This document shows, in pieces, positions 58,425 through 64,000 of a DNA stretch of 64,000 bases. The DNA comes from Dictyophora rubrovolvata (taxonomy: Eukaryota > Basidiomycota > Agaricomycetes > Phallales > Phallaceae): contig CP114125.1 of assembly GCA_029959195.1 (NCBI GenBank), forward strand, positions 1,736,001-1,800,000, read 5' to 3'. Made by a program: the position numbers and the translations under genes. The notes beneath the pieces are model-generated. The model searched no databases. It was not told the DNA's origin and worked only from the letters and a program-made list of their open reading frames with translations. How positions within the stretch are numbered: the stretch's first letter is position 1; every line of letters begins with the position of its first letter.

Positions 58425-59897
58425 ATGGCAGTAAACCTTACCCCCGAGCAATTTTTGGAACTGGCACAAGGGGAATACCCTTCCCTTCTTAATATAGGTT
58501 GTGTTCAACTTTACCTCGTTTTGAATAAACTGACAGACCTTGCTAATAGTATCTGCTGGAACTTTGATGACGTGGGATCTTCTGGTAACCTTGTCTGAAG
58601 AGGTATGATTTTTCAAACCTCGCAGTGATCTGATTATGGCCTAATCATGCCGACTTTAGATCAACCTAGTATGGAGGTGAAATGCAATCTCCCGTCTATT
58701 TTCTTTCTTAACAGATGAATCTGGTTAGATCGAGGCTATCCGTTATTACAGTTATTTTCCTTGTCATGCGATACTTAGCTCTGGTTACCCAATAGTATGT
58801 ATGATTGTTTTTTCCGAAGGTGTCTACTTAATTCCCATCCTAGTGTCACCATGGCTGTGATTTTTTCAGAAGTCGCAGTATCACATTCCACATGCAGAGG
58901 CTACATCTGGTTCCGATCTCTCAGCCCAGCAATCTTAGCTTGCACCTCGCAGATCTTACTGATTTATCGAGGTGAGAGTTTGCATTTCAACAGGGTCTCC
59001 ACTAGAAACAGAATAATATCTTGCTTTTCTTCCTTGCCAGTTCTCGTTTTTTACAACTGGAATTTCATACTTAAACTGTTCTTGGGAGTTCTTTTTCTGG
59101 CGACAAATATCTCAATTTTTGTGCTCTTAATTATTGGTATATTGTCTTACATGATAATACCAAACCCCTTTCCTTCACTCAATACACTACTTGGCGCGTG
59201 TTCCACGTTCTCATATCCCGAAGCACTCTCAAACCTCTGGCAAGATTCATCACTAATTTCTATACAAAAAAAACATCGCTCTAATATTCTTCTTGCGTAG
59301 GATACCTGAGCTGATATTCCAAAGCATCTTATTTATTCTCATTTTTTCGAAATTTTCTTTTGGGTATTTCGAGTTGTGGAATATAGGAATATCAGGAAGA
59401 CAGAGACAGATTTCTCAGATTTATGCGGTGTTCATTAGAGATGGTATTTGGGTTTATGTTGTTCAACTAGGTACGAACACTCTTTCCCGTCCAAAAAAAG
59501 GGTAGTTAAAGAATTGATTCAGTCCTTTTGCTTTTCTGTGTCATATATAACCGACATACAAATTTTATTGGAGTCGATTTTATACTGTATGTCTCAATCT
59601 CTCTCGTCTCATAATCATTCCACTGAACCAGCAAAGCTGGCAAATCGCCGTAACAAGCATATGTGTAAGCATCGATTCGATTCATAATTATGCCTTCTAA
59701 ATTCACCCTACATACATTGCTAGTGTACTCGCTTAATTCTGAATCTGCGTGCGTTAGGTCCTCAAGGGGTCGAGCAAATGACCTGCATAGGATACACCCC
59801 TAGTGACGAAAACATTGAGCTTGCATCGGAGAGAAAACAGCGGGGAAATGTTCACGTAGTCGAGCTCACGATTGAGAATAGTACTGTAGCAGCATAA
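58425..59897 (+). CDS. DUF6533 membrane protein, copy 2
   Basis: ATG 58425 starts MAVNLTPEQFLELAQGEYPS then LLNIVSAGTLMTWDLLVTLS EE, the DUF6533 domain. A 17-nt exon (58660-58676) gives INLVW, then RSRLSVITVIFLVMRYLALV. Further membrane segments: WFRSLSPAILACTSQILLIY, VFYNWNFILKLFLGVLFLAT, NISIFVLLIIGILSYMIIP, PELIFQSILFILIFSKFSFG and IRDGIWVYVVQLG, about seven in all. The cytosolic-type tail reads GPQGVEQMTCIGYTPSDENI and ends NSTVAA at 59897. One intron has a GC donor (59240). All exons join in frame, so this copy looks intact. Function unknown. Confidence 0.8.
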
Positions 59898-60141
59898 TTT
59901 GCATCATCATCACTGGTATGTCCAGATGTCGACATCTAGAGCCGCACGTTGTCACTACAAGATTTTTCTATCAAAGTTGAAATGTAACTTTACAACCTAA
60001 TAAGGAGTTCCAGGACAGGAGAGCACCTCCCGTTTTGTATGTGTTTATATTCTGACCTCCACAAAGAAAGATTTATTTAAATAACCCTAATAACGCTAGT
60101 AGAAGATGAAGTCAATAAGAGAAATGGCCAGAAGGCAGCTA

Positions 60142-60438
60142 TCATAACAAAGGCATACAGTGGCTCGCCGTGTATAAGTTCTCACCATCACCAGGTATTA
60201 CAGTGAGCTCCAGCCAGTTTACGTTTTTCGTAGGATCAAGGGGATTTGACGTCTCTAGTTTTGTTACGAGGCCCTCAGAGCTGTTTTCTTCAGCAGATAG
60301 CCTATCCTCTGGCATACTTGAGGCATTTATCAAGGCAACGTTGTAGTCTCCGAAACTTGTTGCAGCGAGTAACCCTAATTGCGATAGGTGATCGAATTCG
60401 ACTGTTTGGAAGTGCGATTTATGTAGTCTGAGACACAC
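60142..60438 (-). CDS. Unrecognised protein, 3' part
   Basis: A minus-strand frame reading LGLLAATSFGDYNVALINAS, then EENSSEGLVTKLETSNPLDP TKNVNWLELTVIPGDG, ending HCMPLL. The NWLELT string recalls the C-terminal part of DUF3455-type secreted proteins, but this is a weak hint. The frame has no ATG, so an upstream exon is expected to the right. Located between DUF6533 copies 2 and 3 on the opposite strand. Confidence 0.35.
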   Translation of the reverse strand: MCLRLHKSHFQTVEFDHLSQLGLLAATSFGDYNVALINASSMPEDRLSAEENSSEGLVTKLETSNPLDPTKNVNWLELTVIPGDGENLYTASHCMPLL

Positions 60439-60959
60439 GAGATATCGTAAGGGAGAGTAACAACGCGTACATTGAAACCGAACCGTATTGAAATGATCAT
60501 ACGTGAATAAGTTGCGTGTGTAATTCTGGATACCGATACCGAGCTAAGTTGATGGAAAAGGGTTAATGTTGGGGATGGAAACGAGGCATAACGACGCAGC
60601 TTGAAGAAATACGTGCGAAAAAAAACGTTGGAGATAAAGTAATTTTTGAAGGGTAGTGTTGGAAATGAATAAGGTATATGAATGAATGATATGTTGAATA
60701 AAGTTACTTATAAGGAGTGGTTTATATAAGGGATGGGAGAAAAAGGAATAGGGAATAGAACACGCCATTATGGTCTTGGTTCGTTCTATGTCGTCGACAG
60801 GAGAAGGTTTGAGAGTTCAAGTTTCTTTTACATAATTGACGTATCAACCAACCTTACCAAGGATAACCCTATGTTGTAGGATACATGACAAACATTATGA
60901 ATGCGTGAATGTATTTCTTCTCGGTGCATGCCTTATTTTAAGATGCTTGACTACTTACC

Positions 60960-61423
60960 TTTCATTTTACGAATTAAAACTCGGGCCAGATCAACCATTG
61001 ACTTTCGCACTTGACGATTGCTGCTCCGTGTCATACTATGACAGTTGGGTTCGCCCTTTCACCGAGCAAGGGTGCAAATACGTCCAAGACAAACTTTACT
61101 GATCGTATTTCGTCGGTTTCGGCCGTCGGGGAAGAACTGAACGTTAGACATTGACCAAAACTGTTGACAAAGCAGAGCACTTCAGGAACCGAGAAACGAT
61201 ATGTACGCATCGAAATCAGCAACGCTGCAGCCAGTGCACGACTTGGAGCACCTGTTTAACTAGAAATGCTGAGATCCGTGTGATTACTGGTGCCATGAAT
61301 CCGATGAAGTCCACAAACCCTTTTTATCTGGACAACGCGGGGCAAAATACTTATAGAGGGGCAAACTACGGATGGATCGCAATCAATACAAACATGGGCC
61401 CGGCCTTTGAGCTAGAGAAATGA
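60960..61423 (+). other. Possible multi-exon gene, unrecognised
   Basis: Plus-strand coding-like blocks in successive frames: GFALSPSKGANTSKTNFTDR ISSVSAVGEELNV, then STSGTEKRYVRIEISNAAAS ARLGAPV, then GAMNPMKSTNPFYLDNAGQN TYRGANYGWIAI ending FELEK at 61423. A GT..AG arrangement between blocks is plausible (AG after TTGACAAAG). No start codon, signal peptide or family is identified. Confidence 0.3.
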
Positions 61424-62530
61424 ATGGAATTTCGTTGGAATTTCGTCCCGTTGTTCCGTTCCAAAGTGATCACTTGCCATCAAAATTGTTTGACGTCATT
61501 ACCTCTTGCGTGACTGAGTGATCCTCAAAAAATGTCTTCATAAACAATGAGAAAGACAATATCCACTTACTTAACAACCAATGACAATCATTGGCCCAGT
61601 TGCAAGAAAACTTGAAGTACAGCTGAGGTAACAGCAACCAGTGGGTCACTGTGGGTGTGACGCGCGTGACATGTGACATGTGACACTCATACTTCTTCCT
61701 CCAATACGCGTCGGTCTCTCTTCATTTTTCATACATGCGCGCTGAGAGCTCTGCTAAGCCCAACAATCTGTCATAAACCAAAAGTATATCAACTAAAACC
61801 CTAGCCGATATTTACTTCGTCACCCTACGCAGTAACCATACTAACTTTGCATCCCGGGTAGTTTTAACTTTTAAACTGGTAATAAGCTACGCGTCTATTC
61901 CTTGTTTTGCGGACAACTCAACCAATTACTGGTCTCGAAAGCGGCGTCTGCAAAGCAGATATAGCCATGGAAGCCATGGAATATATCCGAAGAACCTGCG
62001 AATGAGATGTCGTCGCCGGCGCGCTTCTCTCAGGAGAAAACATGACAAAAACACACATTCTCAATTAATATAAGCCACTTTCGTACATGTATAGTTGAGT
62101 TGGTATCTCTCTTATCATTTAAGACACTAAAAAAAGCTTCGTAGCTCTGGTTCTCTCACGTTCACTCGTCTAATCACCAATAGCGTTTTTCAGAAGATAA
62201 GGCTCACCTTTTCGGACCCTCGTAAGTTCCGTTACTTGCTTTGCTACTCCACCGAATATTTCATTCTTGGACACGCTTTATCATATTAAATGCCGTCGAA
62301 TAACGATTTGAACTCTACAGGTTTCTTAAAGAATCCGAGATAACGTTAGAATTTGGGAGATATGCATACTTTATCGGCACACCGTTGTTCATGTCTTGCC
62401 GAAGTCTGATTTTGGATCATCACTATCTATAAAACAGTTGTCACACGTGGTAAGAACCCCTTTCATTTCATTCATACTGTTGGCTCAGAGCGTTGTACTT
62501 TAGCCCCTTCGCCTACTAGTCCCTCTGGCA
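61424..62530. other. Spacer and upstream region of DUF6533 copy 3
   Basis: No gene seen. It includes a short repeat GTGACATGTGACATGTGACA at about 61668-61687. Only the last 80 bp or so resemble the promoters of copies 1 and 2. Confidence 0.4.
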
Positions 62531-64000
62531 ATGGGTAACCTTAGCCCCGAACAACTGCAACAATTGGCGAAGGGGACATACCCTCTTCTCATCAACTCAG
62601 GTTACTTCACCATGCTCTTTTGAAGAAAACACGCTCATTTATACCCCCTTGTAGTATCTGCCGGAAGTTTATTAATATGGGACATTTTAGTGACACTATC
62701 TGCAGAGGTATACTCTTTGAGACCCTTATCCTGAGCGGCCCCATCGTGTTCTGACCAGAAACCTTCTTTAGATTGAGTTAATCTGGAAGTGGGTATGATT
62801 TTTCCTTTTGTTTAAATCCCTATGCAATTGGCTCGCCAGGTCGAGACTATCCGTCGCAAAGATCATTTTCCTCATCATGCGATACTTGTCTCTTGCCATT
62901 CAATGGTACGCATTACATATATCTCAGCCAATATAAAGCGTTTATGCAATGCGTGGAATAGTGTCAGTATTGCAGTTCCGTTGATGCATTTCGCAGAGAC
63001 ACATTCTACATGCAAAAGCTACATTTGGTTTCGGTCACTCGGCTCAGCGATCTCAATATGTACCTCGCAAATTCTACTGATTTATCGAAGTGAGTTCTCA
63101 ATGGGCTAATGTCGATCAACGTCTAATTCGGATGGCATTGATACTTTAGCCCTTGCCTTCTACAATTGGAACTGCGCACTTCAGATTTGCCTGGGCGCTT
63201 TTTTTCTCGCGACAAATATCTCAATTGTTGTTCTTTTGATTTTGGGCGTATCACATTACACAGTAATCCCAAATCCCAATCCTTCTTTCAATCGTATTTG
63301 GGGCGGTTGTATCACAACTTCATACCCGAAGGCTCTGGGATTTATTTGGTAGGACTCATTGGTCTCTGAACGAACATGAGTGATCACGAATCCAAAACAA
63401 ATTTATTTGAATATAGGATACCCGAAGTTATCTTTCAAAGCATTCTTTTTCTCCTCGTTTTCTCAAAATTTGCTCTTGGTTACCTCGAATTTTGGCGTGC
63501 AGGCAGATCGAGACAGGCGCCTCAAATATATCTGGTGTTCATAAGGGATGGTGTATGGGTATATATAGTCCAGTTAGGTAACAACTTTTCTTTCATTAAA
63601 AAAGCCAATATGAAAGGAAGTGTCAAATCTAGTCGTTCTACTACTTTGCGTGCTATATAACCAACATGCCGGCTTCTTAGGACTTGATTTCATAATGTAT
63701 GTATTCGAAACACCTCGTAGGTCTATGTAGTCTAACGAAGCTCTTGACAAGTTGGCAAATCACTGTAACAAGTATCTGCGTGAGATCGGTTTATCTCTCT
63801 TATCCCGAATTTTGTTTAGCTGAACTCAGAATACTAGTGCACTCGCCTGATTCTAAATTTACGTTTGCTAGGCTCGCAAGGCACCCACCAGACGATACCA
63901 TCATTCTATATCGAAAATACTGAAAGTATCGAATTCAAAAATCGCACGTCCGAAAGAAAACTGCAGCCTGAAATACACATTGAGGTCCAGACAATAACCC
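62531..64000 (+). CDS. DUF6533 membrane protein, copy 3 (runs off window)
   Basis: ATG 62531 starts MGNLSPEQLQQLAKGTYPLL INS, then SAGSLLIWDILVTLSAE. The 17-nt exon is 62772-62788 (IELIW), followed by KSRLSVAKIIFLIMRYLSLA. Later: SVSIAVPLMHFAETHSTCKS, YIWFRSLGSAISICTSQILL IYR, AFYNWNCALQICLGAFFLAT, PEVIFQSILFLLVFSKFALG and IRDGVWVYIVQLG. At the intron where copies 1 and 2 have a GC donor, this copy has GT (63349). The last exon (about 63873 on) is still open at 64000. It is the most diverged of the three and appears functional as far as seen. Confidence 0.78.

Noticed and set aside
1-64000. tRNA, rRNA or CRISPR features
   Set aside because: A few GTTCGA-type T-loop-like strings occur (for example 13578, 14309), but none sits in a foldable cloverleaf with matching stems. 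No regularly spaced repeat array is present.

Overview
The window looks like nuclear DNA of an Agaricomycete (mushroom-forming basidiomycete). Nearly every gene is broken by many short introns of about 45-65 bp with GT..AG ends. The family mix is typical of that group: a NACHT-WD40 NLR, DUF6533 membrane proteins, a laccase, an S28 peptidase, an oversized G-alpha subunit, a DUF4336 protein and small Cys-rich MC[YH]E-type proteins. I found no tRNA, rRNA or CRISPR array. Because of the splicing, coordinates for coding genes run from the inferred start codon to the stop and include introns.

Layout. 1-4 kb: a partial exon at the left edge, unassigned ORFs and a UDP-glycosyltransferase (minus). 5-11.5 kb: a tandem pair of Cys-rich small genes, then a large NACHT-WD40 receptor (minus) whose 5' end abuts a 150-bp foldback element. 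12-14.5 kb: an F-box protein and two unrecognised genes (minus). 15-29 kb: a plus-strand block of laccase, S28 serine peptidase, PDR-type ABC transporter and a divergent G-alpha. 30.8-34.3 kb: DUF4336 protein and type-B carboxylesterase (minus). 36.9-38.4 kb: a Ty1/copia fossil with a solo LTR inserted in it. 38.6-41.7 kb: monocarboxylate-type MFS transporter and a tiny secreted peptide (plus). 43-49.3 kb: an M28 metallopeptidase of the ERMP1/Fxna type and a cytochrome P450 (minus). 49.7-54.8 kb: a foldback hairpin, a likely solo LTR, a decaying membrane-protein gene, an arrestin-like gene and a Gln-rich small protein. 55.3-64 kb: three DUF6533 paralogues in tandem; the first is decayed and the third runs off the window.

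How the genes relate. UGT, P450, laccase, carboxylesterase, MFS and PDR transporter are the usual parts of fungal xenobiotic handling or accessory metabolism, but no core synthase (PKS, NRPS, terpene cyclase) is visible. I therefore read the window as an accessory-rich stretch and not as one biosynthetic cluster. The most unusual signals are: a G-alpha with Ser in place of the catalytic Gln; a series of 12-20 nt microexons, some carrying active-site residues; several GC-AG introns, including paralogues that differ in GT/GC donor at the same site; a segmental duplication linking 50.7-51.3 kb to 57.5-58.1 kb; and a transposable foldback sitting at the 5' end of the NLR.
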